Source: JAHEGP01 sp963792875 (GTDB taxonomy: Bacteria > Pseudomonadota > Gammaproteobacteria > Pseudomonadales > JAHEGP01). Taken from it: a stretch of DNA of 64,000 nt. The first letter of the stretch is position 1. The number at the start of each line of letters is the position of its first letter. Where the stretch lies: NCBI GenBank assembly GCA_963792875.1, contig CAWBXV010000006.1, positions 186,001 to 250,000 of the forward strand. Direction: 5' to 3'. The translations under genes were made by a program, and so were the position numbers. The notes below the pieces were generated by a model, which saw nothing but the letters and a program-made list of their open reading frames with translations, ran no database searches and was not told the origin of the DNA. Shown one piece after another: positions 17,030 to 24,348 of this stretch.

Positions 17030-17461
17030 TCAGGGCAGCAGCAGGTGTACCCTCGCCGTCGCGGTGGGGGTCTTCTTGGTGTCCTGCCAGGCGAGAACGT
17101 ACGCGTTGACGATCTTCTTGCCGTGGCGGATGACCTGTACTTCGGTATAGGTTTCCTGCAGTCGGCCCGGGCGCAGATAGTCGATGGCGAAGTCGATGAC
17201 TTTCGGCATCGCCCGCACGTCCTGGGTGAGCAGCACGAAGAGGCTGGCGGACATCTCCATGAACCCGGCGATCACGCCCCCGTGCAGTGCCGGCAGAGTG
17301 GGATTGCCCAGATTGTCCTCCTTGGCGGGCAGGGTGAAGATCAGCGACTGCCCGATGGGGATGCACGACATGCCGATGAAGCGGGCGTAGGGTATCTCCT
17401 GGATGACCCGGTCGTAGTTTTTGTGCTGTTCGAGTCGGCGGACTTCGTGTTGCCAGGTCAT
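17030..17461 (-). CDS. PaaI-family hotdog thioesterase (first of a tandem pair in transcript order: second)
   Basis: 143-residue hotdog-fold acyl-CoA thioesterase. It has the PaaI-type helix motif LHGGVIAGFMEMSASLFV and the later strands DFAIDYLRPGR and YTEVQVIRHGKKIV. The catalytic Asp/Glu position on the helix is occupied by Glu in GFMEMS. The ATG at 17461 overlaps the stop of the upstream paralogue by four bases (ATGA), so the two are co-translated and may form a heteromer. The acyl substrate is not predictable. Confidence 0.9.
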   Translation of the reverse strand: MTWQHEVRRLEQHKNYDRVIQEIPYARFIGMSCIPIGQSLIFTLPAKEDNLGNPTLPALHGGVIAGFMEMSASLFVLLTQDVRAMPKVIDFAIDYLRPGRLQETYTEVQVIRHGKKIVNAYVLAWQDTKKTPTATARVHLLLP

Positions 17462-17898
17462 TGCTTGGATTCCTTTAAGTGCTTGCCGAGGCGCATGAAG
17501 GTAGCCAGGCATCGGGCAATGGGACGATCGGAGTCATCCTGGTAGGCCCAGCCGCGCGCGAAGACGACGTTGTCGGTGATCCGATAGATTTCGGCCCGGC
17601 CGAATACCGCCTGCCTGGGTTCGGCCGCACCCATGTAGTCGATGCGCAGGTCGAGGGTCGGACACATTTCGAAGGCGCCGATGGCCACGGGAACGGCCAT
17701 GCCCATGGCGGTGTCCATCAGGGTGGTGATGGCGCCACCGTGGATGACGCCGGTATCGGGATTGCCTACGATGTCCGGGCTGTAGGGCAACTCGAGCGTC
17801 AGCCCCTGCTCCTCGACCTCCTTGACCTTGAGGCCCAGCACGCCGCAATGGCGTATCACTTTCAGGACTTCATCAGTGTATTCAATCGGTTTAACCAT
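17458..17898 (-). CDS. PaaI-family hotdog thioesterase
   Basis: 146-residue hotdog-fold protein with the classic motif VIHGGAITTLMDTAMGMAV, including HGG and catalytic Asp in LMDTA. LDLRIDYMGAAEP and ARGWAYQDD follow. The start MVKPIEY at 17898 is preferred over a long upstream extension that has no homology and antisenses the next gene. It is the promoter-proximal gene of a two-gene thioesterase operon with the paralogue at 17030-17461. It probably hydrolyses acyl-CoA (short or aromatic) in the cytoplasm. Confidence 0.9.
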   Translation of the reverse strand: MVKPIEYTDEVLKVIRHCGVLGLKVKEVEEQGLTLELPYSPDIVGNPDTGVIHGGAITTLMDTAMGMAVPVAIGAFEMCPTLDLRIDYMGAAEPRQAVFGRAEIYRITDNVVFARGWAYQDDSDRPIARCLATFMRLGKHLKESKQ

Positions 17899-18000
17899 GC
17901 TTATTGTTATCCATTCATGCGATTGAGCTCCGATACTAGCACCGGTTCTTCGAACCTGACAACGGCAAATTGCGGTCGAATCGGCCGGCGGCGACAGCGT

Positions 18001-18540
18001 ATGAGTGATGGCAATCCCCTGTGGGAATTCAGTCTGGAGTTCTACGCGCAACCAGGGGTGGCCAGCGCCTGCCTGGCGCTGCAGGACCGGTGCGGCGTGG
18101 ATGTGAACGTGCTCTTGCTGATGTGCTGGTGCGGCCTGCAGGGCGTGTGCATTGACTCCGCCAGCCTGGCCCGCCTGCTGAGCGAACCGCAGCTCGTGCG
18201 CTGGCGGCGCTGGGTTATCGAGCCCCTGCGGCGCGGCCGCCGCGGCCTGAGCCGGCGCGACATGATGCTGCTGCGACTGTTGCGGCGGGCGCTGGCGGCG
18301 GTCGAGCTGGCGGCCGAGCGGGTCGAACAGGCGTTCCTGTTTGCCTGGTGGCGCCGCAGCTGCCCTCACCGCGGCGCCGGGCCGGTCGCGCCCGCGGCAC
18401 TGCTGGCGAACCTGGCGAGTTTGTGGCGCGTTTACGGTGAGCCGAGGGGGATTGCGGCGCACGGCCTGGCATTGCTGGCGGCGGCGTTTCCTGCGCAGTC
18501 GGCCAGAGAACTTTGCCCGCAGTGCTGGGCGCGCATTTAA
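18001..18540 (+). CDS. TIGR02444 family protein of unknown function
   Basis: 179 residues. The N-terminus NPLWEFSLEFYAQPGVASACL and the all-helical, Leu/Arg-rich body fit TIGR02444 (DUF2390), a small gammaproteobacterial family often encoded near ABC transporters or thioesterases. DVNVLLLMCW is the most conserved element. There is no signal peptide. The ATG at 18001 has no strong ribosome site; the closest alternative is far upstream and out of family. Function unknown. Confidence 0.8.
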   Translation: MSDGNPLWEFSLEFYAQPGVASACLALQDRCGVDVNVLLLMCWCGLQGVCIDSASLARLLSEPQLVRWRRWVIEPLRRGRRGLSRRDMMLLRLLRRALAAVELAAERVEQAFLFAWWRRSCPHRGAGPVAPAALLANLASLWRVYGEPRGIAAHGLALLAAAFPAQSARELCPQCWARI

Positions 18541-18553
18541 TTCACAAAAGGCT

Positions 18554-18572
18554 TTGACAATTCACCTATAAT
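18554..18572 (+). promoter_or_regulatory. fklB promoter region with perfect TATAAT
   Basis: A perfect TATAAT (18567-18572) lies about 50 bases before the fklB ATG. A perfect TTGACA (18554-18559) lies only 7 bases before it, too close to serve the same RNA polymerase. The hexamer at 17 bases is poor (ACAAAA), so the -10 may act with an activator. Confidence 0.45.
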
Positions 18573-18623
18573 GTTTGCCGCTCGCACCGGTGGGCGACTC
18601 TTTCAACGGATAAGGACAACTTG

Positions 18624-19349
18624 ATGAATACCAAGAGATTATTCACCCTGGCCCTGGTGCCGGTGGTGATCGCGGCCTGCGCCAAGGCCCCTCAGGACGA
18701 TGCGGGTGGCGCTGCTGCCGAACTGCAGCTGGAAAGCGATGCGCAGATTTACTCGTATGGGGTTGGTTTCCAGATTGGCAGCCAGATGGCTGCGAGCCCG
18801 CTCGATATCGATGCGGTCGGCCTCATGGCCGGCATGCGCGATGCGCTGGACAAGCTCGAGCCGCGGGTAGAGCACGAGCGCCTGCAGGAGGTTGCGCAGC
18901 GCGTGCAGGCCGAGATGATGGAAAAACAGCAGGCCGAACAAGGGCGCATCGCTGCGGCCAATGCCGAGGCGGCGGCCAGCTTTTTGGCGGAAAACACCAA
19001 GAAAGAAGGCGTGGTGACGCTTGGCAGCGGCCTGCAGTATCGCGTCATGGAGAAAGGCGAAGGCAAGAAGCCGGCGGGCACTGATACGGTTGAGGTCAAC
19101 TATCGCGGAACGCTGGTCGATGGCACGGAGTTTGACAGCAGCTACAAGCGGGGAGAGTCCGTCACGTTCCCCGTGGGCAATGTCATTCCCGGCTGGCAGG
19201 AGGCTCTGCAGCTGATGCCGGTGGGCTCCAAATGGCAGCTGTTCATCCCGCCCGATCTGGCTTACGGCAGTGGCGGACAGGGACCCATCCCGCCCAACGC
19301 TGCGCTGATATTCGAAGTTGAACTGATGAATATCGTCCCGCAGAGCTGA
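18624..19349 (+). CDS. fklB: FKBP-type peptidyl-prolyl isomerase, lipoprotein
   Basis: 241 residues. The lipobox IAAC (Cys19) predicts an envelope lipoprotein. An FKBP N-terminal dimerisation domain (SYGVGFQIGSQMA, then a long Glu/Gln-rich helix to about 125) precedes the catalytic FKBP domain (about 135-240). The latter has the proline-pocket residues DGTEFDSSY, PVGNVIPGW and the final NAALIFEVEL. It folds proteins in the periplasm (FkpA/Mip type). The start is the ATG at 18624, just after an in-frame TTG, with AAGGA upstream. A strong terminator follows. Confidence 0.95.
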   Translation: MNTKRLFTLALVPVVIAACAKAPQDDAGGAAAELQLESDAQIYSYGVGFQIGSQMAASPLDIDAVGLMAGMRDALDKLEPRVEHERLQEVAQRVQAEMMEKQQAEQGRIAAANAEAAASFLAENTKKEGVVTLGSGLQYRVMEKGEGKKPAGTDTVEVNYRGTLVDGTEFDSSYKRGESVTFPVGNVIPGWQEALQLMPVGSKWQLFIPPDLAYGSGGQGPIPPNAALIFEVELMNIVPQS

Positions 19350-19361
19350 GAATCCCTAACG

Positions 19362-19387
19362 AAATAACCGGCGAAAGCCGGTTATTT
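19362..19387. terminator. Bidirectional rho-independent terminator (fklB / rsd)
   Basis: Perfect 11-bp inverted repeat (AAATAACCGGC / GCCGGTTATTT) around a GAAA loop, 12 bases after the fklB stop. A-tract before and T-tract after make it work in both directions; it separates fklB from the convergent rsd gene. Confidence 0.85.
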
Positions 19388-19408
19388 GCAGGGTGCTTGC
19401 GTGGGGCA

Positions 19409-19888
19409 CTATGCGGTCATCGGTTCGTGACAGCTGTGCATCTCGCTGATCAGCCGATCTTCCATTTCAAAGCGGTTGCTCAGGGCCTCGCCAAGCTTGG
19501 ACAAGTCCCCCGGGAAGTCCGCCTGGTGTAACTCCCAGAGTTCTTCGGTGGCATATTTGTCGTTGAGGTCCAGCGCGATCTGGGTGGTCTCGTGGATTTT
19601 TGGATAGAGCTCTTCCGCCAGCGCTATCGAAGCGTTGGCGACCTGGGCTTCGCGCACCAGCTGGTCATATACTTCAAAGTGGCCGGCGCTGACGTAGTCG
19701 ACCAGAATCTGGCAGAACCGTCTGGCATCCACCCAGCGCGGTTGCGGATCACCATGGACCGCCTGGTTGCCGTTCTTGCCATAGTTGCAATACAGCACCA
19801 GCAGTTCCTTGCGTTCCTGCAGCCAGTGCTCCAGCAGCTCTTCCACTTTCTCCCATTGTTTTCTGAGTCTGTCGGGGTGTCGTTGCAT
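19409..19888 (-). CDS. rsd: Regulator of sigma D, Rsd/AlgQ
   Basis: 159 residues, the usual length for Rsd/AlgQ. LLEHWLQERKELLVLYC and DYVSAGHFEVYDQLV are the family helices that bind region 4 of sigma-70. It sequesters RpoD in stationary phase; in Pseudomonas AlgQ also affects alginate and siderophore genes. It lies beside dsbB, as algQ-dsbH do in Pseudomonas. The ATG at 19888 starts MQRHPDRL. Cytoplasmic. Confidence 0.95.
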   Translation of the reverse strand: MQRHPDRLRKQWEKVEELLEHWLQERKELLVLYCNYGKNGNQAVHGDPQPRWVDARRFCQILVDYVSAGHFEVYDQLVREAQVANASIALAEELYPKIHETTQIALDLNDKYATEELWELHQADFPGDLSKLGEALSNRFEMEDRLISEMHSCHEPMTA

Positions 19889-20082
19889 GGTCCTCGCCCG
19901 CTGTTAACTGTCGCTTGATTTTCACTATACGGATTGCCGCAGGGTGCGGCAAGGTGGCTGTCGAACACTTGGCAATGGCCGTGCTCCCGGAACTCTGCGA
20001 AGGGTCCCGTAACAATAAACGATAGACTCTTATGCCGTTCTGTCAACGCGCGTTGCCCGCGTGGCATGGCGCGCGGCCCGCG

Positions 20083-20592
20083 CTACCGGGCCTGGGCCGA
20101 GCCTGTTCTGGCCATCAGATAGATGGCGGTGGCGCCGATCATGGCGAAGGCGATGAGCGTCCAGCCGGGTATGCTCAGCCCCAGAAATGACCAGACAACT
20201 TCGGCACAATTGCCGTCGCCCTTGAGCAGCAGAGTCAGCGCCTTGTTGAGTGGAAACGCCTCCAGCATGTAGCGCAGGCCGGGGCCGCAGGCGGGCACCT
20301 GGTCCGCTGGCAGGCTTTGAAGGTACAACTGTCGTCCGGAGAAAGCTCCTCCCGCCACGCTGGCGAACAGTATAGCGGCGCTGTATACCCTGGTGCCGAT
20401 GGCTCTGGGATTGTGCAGGCAGGCGATCAGCGCGAGCAGTCCCGCGAGGGTGATGAAAAATCGTTGGGTAATGCACAGCGGGCAGGGTTCCAGGTGCATG
20501 GCATATTGGAACGTGAACCCGGTGGCCATCAGCCCGCAGCAGAACAGGAACAAGCCCAGAAACAGCGCCCGGTTGGTAGGGGTGGCGAGCAT
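20083..20592 (-). CDS. dsbB: Disulfide bond formation protein DsbB
   Basis: 169-residue, four-helix membrane protein that reoxidises DsbA and passes electrons to quinone. The first periplasmic loop has CPLC (within HLEPCPLCITQR). The second has the separated pair in VPACGPG and DGNCAEV, so all four essential cysteines are present. The start MLATPTNRAL at 20592 is chosen because the first helix follows directly; a longer start at 20661 adds a Pro/Arg-rich tail not seen in DsbB. No dsbA is in the window. Confidence 0.95.
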   Translation of the reverse strand: MLATPTNRALFLGLFLFCCGLMATGFTFQYAMHLEPCPLCITQRFFITLAGLLALIACLHNPRAIGTRVYSAAILFASVAGGAFSGRQLYLQSLPADQVPACGPGLRYMLEAFPLNKALTLLLKGDGNCAEVVWSFLGLSIPGWTLIAFAMIGATAIYLMARTGSAQAR

Positions 20593-20714
20593 GCTTTGAT
20601 GATTCCTCAATGGCGAAGTGACGGGCCTGCGTGGCCCTGCTGGACGCGAATCATAGCGCAAAGGGCGGGGCTGCGGTCAATGCCGGCGGGTCGGACACGA
20701 GGCAGCGCAGCGCG

Positions 20715-21305
20715 CTAGGCCGGGTTGGCCGCCAGAAACGCATCGACGTGACGCTGGGCGCGGGGGTAGAAGCTCAGGAAGGCCTTTCGCAGCTGCGCTC
20801 TGCGGTGTTCGATGGGCTCGGCGCCCGCGCGCAGGGGGTTATCCCTGGCCAGGCGCCAGCCGATGCTGGTCAGCACCCGGTCCACCGCCTCCCACTGTCC
20901 GTACTGGGTCAGCAGATCGTGGTCGATCAGGCGCTGGCAAAATGCTCGCGCGTTGGCGGGGTAGGCGTGCTGGTTGCGGGCCAGTACCGCGTAGACGGTC
21001 TGTGCGAAGTGTTCGAGGCTGTCACTGTGAAAGTCCAGCCAGTGCCGGCTCAGATAGAAATCGAAGGCGACGTCGGTGATGATGCCGCTGTAGCGGCGCA
21101 GGTGGTCTGGCAGCTCGGTCCGCAGTGCTGCCAGTTCGCCGTCGGCGTTGCTCAGCGCGTCGATGCTGCGGTGCAGCGCGATACCTCTTTCGATGCCGGG
21201 AGGGTACTCGCCGCGCAAGTGTCCCTTGACAAAATCTCCCAGCAGCGCCCCTTGTATCAACTCCTCATCGCCTGCGGCGAGGTGGAAATGCGCCAGATAG
21301 TTCAT
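20715..21305 (-). CDS. acpH: Acyl carrier protein phosphodiesterase (AcpH, DUF479)
   Basis: 196 residues. The HD-like N-terminus MNYLAHFHLA, then GALLGDFVKG, GIALHRSIDALSN and a central FDFYLSRHW match AcpH. The enzyme removes the 4'-phosphopantetheine arm from holo-ACP. The conserved His/Asp metal ligands (HRSID, TDVAFDFYL) are visible. It follows gshA by 7 bases on the same strand, so the two are probably co-transcribed. Confidence 0.93.
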   Translation of the reverse strand: MNYLAHFHLAAGDEELIQGALLGDFVKGHLRGEYPPGIERGIALHRSIDALSNADGELAALRTELPDHLRRYSGIITDVAFDFYLSRHWLDFHSDSLEHFAQTVYAVLARNQHAYPANARAFCQRLIDHDLLTQYGQWEAVDRVLTSIGWRLARDNPLRAGAEPIEHRRAQLRKAFLSFYPRAQRHVDAFLAANPA

Positions 21306-21312
21306 GTGCTGG

Positions 21313-22911
21313 CTAGTTCAAGGGCGCCGCGGGAAAGCGGCGGTACTGCTGATAGTAGTGCTGGAGAAATTCCTCGAAGGGGGGCTCGCTGGCCTGCTCT
21401 GCGCTTGCCTGGTCCTCCAGCGATTGCCGTGCCGCGTCCTGGAAGAACGCGGCGCGTTCTGCGCTGAGCGGTCGCCTGCGGAATTCCTCGGCATGCAGTT
21501 GCGATTGCTCCATGGCGAAGTGGTACCAGGAGCGCTCATTGAGCGCGAGGTCGCTCATGATCATGCCGGACGGGGTCAGCCAGGGGTCTGCCAGCTTGCG
21601 CTGCTGCAACTGCACGGCCGCCCCATACGGCGCGCCGGGCTGGTCGCCATCCAGCAGCTGCGCGATCTGCGCCAGCCCGCCGAGCAGTTCGCCCGCCCAG
21701 GCCTGCAGGCTCACCGCAGCGCCTGCGCGCTGCAGTTGCAGGCCGGGCATCCTGCCGCTGTCGACGACGGTGCCCACATTGGCCTGGCACTCGTGGTACT
21801 CGTCCGCGTCCAGGTCCGGGCTTGGCAGCAGCAGGCAGTACAGCAGAAACAGGTCCAGCAGGCGCAGCTGGCTGGAGTCGATGCCCAGCGGCAGGTAGGG
21901 ATTGACGTCCAGCGCGCGCACCTCGACGTACTCGATGCCTCGTTCAGCCAGCGCCAGAATGGGTGCCTCCCCGCTGCGTATTGGCTGCTTGGGCCGTATC
22001 GTGGTGTAAAATTCATTTTCGATCTGCAGCAGGGCGGTGGACAGCTGGCGCCATTGGCCGTCCGGCCCCCTCGTGCCCACGCGCTGGTAGGTGACGTCCT
22101 GCCGCGTCAGCAGTTGTGTCAGCGCGCCGATGTAGGCCTCCAGCGAGTTGTAGGGTACGACGATGCCCTCCTGTGCACTGCTCTGATAACCCAGCTTGCC
22201 CATGCGCAAAGCGGTCGCGTGCGGGTGATACAGCGTGGCCTGGTCAAAGGCGTCGAGGTCGTGAGCCTGGTCGCCGAGAAAGCTCCGGCACAGCGCCGGA
22301 GAGGCGCCGAACAGGTAGATCAGCAGCCAGGCATAGCGCCTGAAATTGCGGATGAGCGCCAGGTATTGTTGATTCTTGAAGGCCTGCAGAGGCAGGGTAT
22401 TGCCGAGCGCACCGCCATAGCTTTCCCAGAAGGCGTCCGGCAGGGAAAAATTGTAGTGGATGCCCGCTATGGTCTGCATGGCGCGACCATAGCGGTAGCC
22501 CAGTCCCAGGCGGTAAACCGTCTTCATTCTGCCGATGTTCGAGTGGCCGTAGCGGGCTACGGGTATGTTCTCGTCGCCCCGCAGAATGCACGGCATGCTG
22601 GCCGTCCACAGCAGTTCCTCATCCAGGCACTGATAGGTAAAGCGGTGCAGGTCATCCAGGCCTGTCAGCAGGGAGGGGATGTCCTGCTGGGGCGGGGTGA
22701 TGAATTCGAGCAGCGCTTCGGAATAGTCCGTCGTGATGTAGGGGTTGCACAGCGCGGAACCCAGGCACGAGGGGTGGGGTGTCTGTGCCAGCATTCCGGC
22801 GGGCGTGACGCGCAGGCTCTCTTTTTCGAGGCCCCGGACAATACTCCTGAGCAGCGGGCGCATCGCGGGGGTATCGACCAGTTGCAGACACTTGGACAAT
22901 GAATTAGGCAA
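21313..22911 (-). CDS. gshA: Glutamate--cysteine ligase
   Basis: First step of glutathione synthesis: glutamate plus cysteine plus ATP to gamma-glutamylcysteine. 532 residues, close to the 518 of E. coli GshA. The N-terminal RGLEKESLRV, TDYSEALLEFITPP, RYGHSNIGRMK, and the active-site segment YVEVRALDVNPY match the gammaproteobacterial type 1 enzyme. A TTG codon at 22911 is taken as the start because it places RGLEKES at the same distance as in E. coli. The next ATG (after 16 codons) would remove part of the first helix. Upstream of acpH. Confidence 0.95.
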   Translation of the reverse strand: MPNSLSKCLQLVDTPAMRPLLRSIVRGLEKESLRVTPAGMLAQTPHPSCLGSALCNPYITTDYSEALLEFITPPQQDIPSLLTGLDDLHRFTYQCLDEELLWTASMPCILRGDENIPVARYGHSNIGRMKTVYRLGLGYRYGRAMQTIAGIHYNFSLPDAFWESYGGALGNTLPLQAFKNQQYLALIRNFRRYAWLLIYLFGASPALCRSFLGDQAHDLDAFDQATLYHPHATALRMGKLGYQSSAQEGIVVPYNSLEAYIGALTQLLTRQDVTYQRVGTRGPDGQWRQLSTALLQIENEFYTTIRPKQPIRSGEAPILALAERGIEYVEVRALDVNPYLPLGIDSSQLRLLDLFLLYCLLLPSPDLDADEYHECQANVGTVVDSGRMPGLQLQRAGAAVSLQAWAGELLGGLAQIAQLLDGDQPGAPYGAAVQLQQRKLADPWLTPSGMIMSDLALNERSWYHFAMEQSQLHAEEFRRRPLSAERAAFFQDAARQSLEDQASAEQASEPPFEEFLQHYYQQYRRFPAAPLN

Positions 22912-22988
22912 CGGTTACCCCTTCTGGGTGCCGATAGGTAACTGGCAAGTTTACTGGTGAGTGGTGGAAAGTGAAAGGTGCCTGCAGA

Positions 22989-23303
22989 TCATCGCGTGCT
23001 GGGCTGCCCTGAATCCGCGGGCACGGGAGGCTGGGCACAGATGACGAGCCGCTGGCGGTCGTCACGCAGATAGGCGGGCGCGCTGCCGTCGTCGGATGTG
23101 CTCCAGACCCTGGCAAGCTGCGCCCGGCAATCGATGCGGAAAGGGGACACATCCGCGCGCCCGGGCATCTCGCTGGCAAAAAAAGGTAACCCTGCCGCCG
23201 CTGCGCGCGGCTTCAGCCAGCCCAGCAGATCGAGCAGCAGCACGGTGAGCGCGGCACTTGCGCACGCGCTGCCGATGATCAGTCGAATACGATAATGGCT
23301 CAT
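22989..23303 (-). CDS. Hypothetical membrane-anchored protein
   Basis: 104 residues, start at 23303 (MSHYRIRL). One hydrophobic segment (about 7-28) is followed by a hydrophilic region with two well-spaced cysteines (RIDCRAQ and LVICAQPP), which could form a disulfide outside the inner membrane. No family recognised. It lies upstream of gshA on the same strand with a 77-base gap. Codon use looks like its neighbours. Confidence 0.5.
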   Translation of the reverse strand: MSHYRIRLIIGSACASAALTVLLLDLLGWLKPRAAAAGLPFFASEMPGRADVSPFRIDCRAQLARVWSTSDDGSAPAYLRDDRQRLVICAQPPVPADSGQPSTR

Positions 23304-23537
23304 GGCTACGCCCGATGGGCACCAATGCGGGGGTGGCGCAACTATAGACGGCGCCGGGAGCAAAAGCGAGGGCGCTCGCCGGTGGGCCGCATGCGGGAGT
23401 TTCCGAGGGCGCGGGGATAGGCATATTCCGCTAGCCGCTCGTGTACAACTTCCTATTTATCAGGGACCGTTTGGTTTCTATTATTAGCGTGAATTTTTTT
23501 TCTGAATTCTTCGTCGCGGACGAGTTGGAAGGAACTG

Positions 23538-23954
23538 ATGGATCATAAGATTGTGCCCGTATGTTTGATGACCTCAAGAGGTATCTATAAGACGCTGCGC
23601 CTGCTGGCTGCGGGTGCGCCGATCAGCAGTGATCGCGAAATGGCGGTGGTGGCGGCGTTGAAGCTGCGGGAGCCCGCCTATGAGGGCGCGGTGGCGGCAG
23701 ATATTTTTTCTGATCTGTCCCTCAAGTCTGAGCGGGAACTGCTGGCGTTGTCCCGCGCGATTCACCCGGTGCTGTGCTCCCTCAAGCTGGAGAAGTGGCT
23801 GGGCGTTTCCGGCAATTGCCACTATCTGGCCCAGTCTGTGTCCGCGACGGGGGCGCTGCCCAAACGCATCCTGCTGGACGGCCAGGCCATGAACATACTC
23901 TGGCCGCAAGTGGCCGTCCACGCGCCCTGCAGCAGTCAGCGCCTGTCGGTCTGA
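23538..23954 (+). CDS. Hypothetical protein
   Basis: 138 residues beginning MDHKIVPVCLMTSRG. No signal peptide or membrane helix; a mixed alpha/beta composition with a Leu-rich centre (LSLKSERELLALSRAIH). GGAAGGAACTG provides a good ribosome site 7 bases before the ATG. A TATTAT at 23479-23484 is a possible -10 in an AT-rich upstream stretch. I do not recognise a family. It stands alone between the gshA group and the lipoprotein gene at 24.3 kb. Confidence 0.6.
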   Translation: MDHKIVPVCLMTSRGIYKTLRLLAAGAPISSDREMAVVAALKLREPAYEGAVAADIFSDLSLKSERELLALSRAIHPVLCSLKLEKWLGVSGNCHYLAQSVSATGALPKRILLDGQAMNILWPQVAVHAPCSSQRLSV

Positions 23955-24348
23955 TTGGCTGGCGATCACGATATCCCAGGGGTTTGGTGCCCTTGCCGCG
24001 CTGCTCCCGCCCGTGTCTATAGCGCGGGCGTGGCAGCTGGGGTGAGCCGGCACGCCCTGGCGACCCTGCTGCCGCGCAGGGTGCTCGCCGATCCTGCCGC
24101 CAGGCCGTAGCCGTTTCCGATCCCCAGTGTCCCGCATGAGCGGCGCGGTGCCGCCATCTCCCGGTGTTGTACCGCAGTGCCGGCATCAGCCTGTGCGTCT
24201 ATAGTCAAACAGGGAGAGGGTGCAGCGTGAACGGGCCGCCTGGCCTGGTGTCAGGTGCTGTGTGGGGCGCGGCAATTCGTTATCATTGCGACCTTTTTGG
24301 CGCGCCCTGCATCGGCCGGGCGCGCGTTTACCGATGTGGGTTATCGAC
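23955..24348. other. 394-base intergenic region with one hairpin
   Basis: No convincing gene. An 8-bp perfect stem (GCGCGCCC 24300-24307 / GGGCGCGC 24318-24325, 10-base loop) followed by GTTTA lies 24 bases before the next start codon. It is either a leader hairpin of the downstream lipoprotein gene or a terminator. The rest shows nothing recognisable. Confidence 0.4.
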
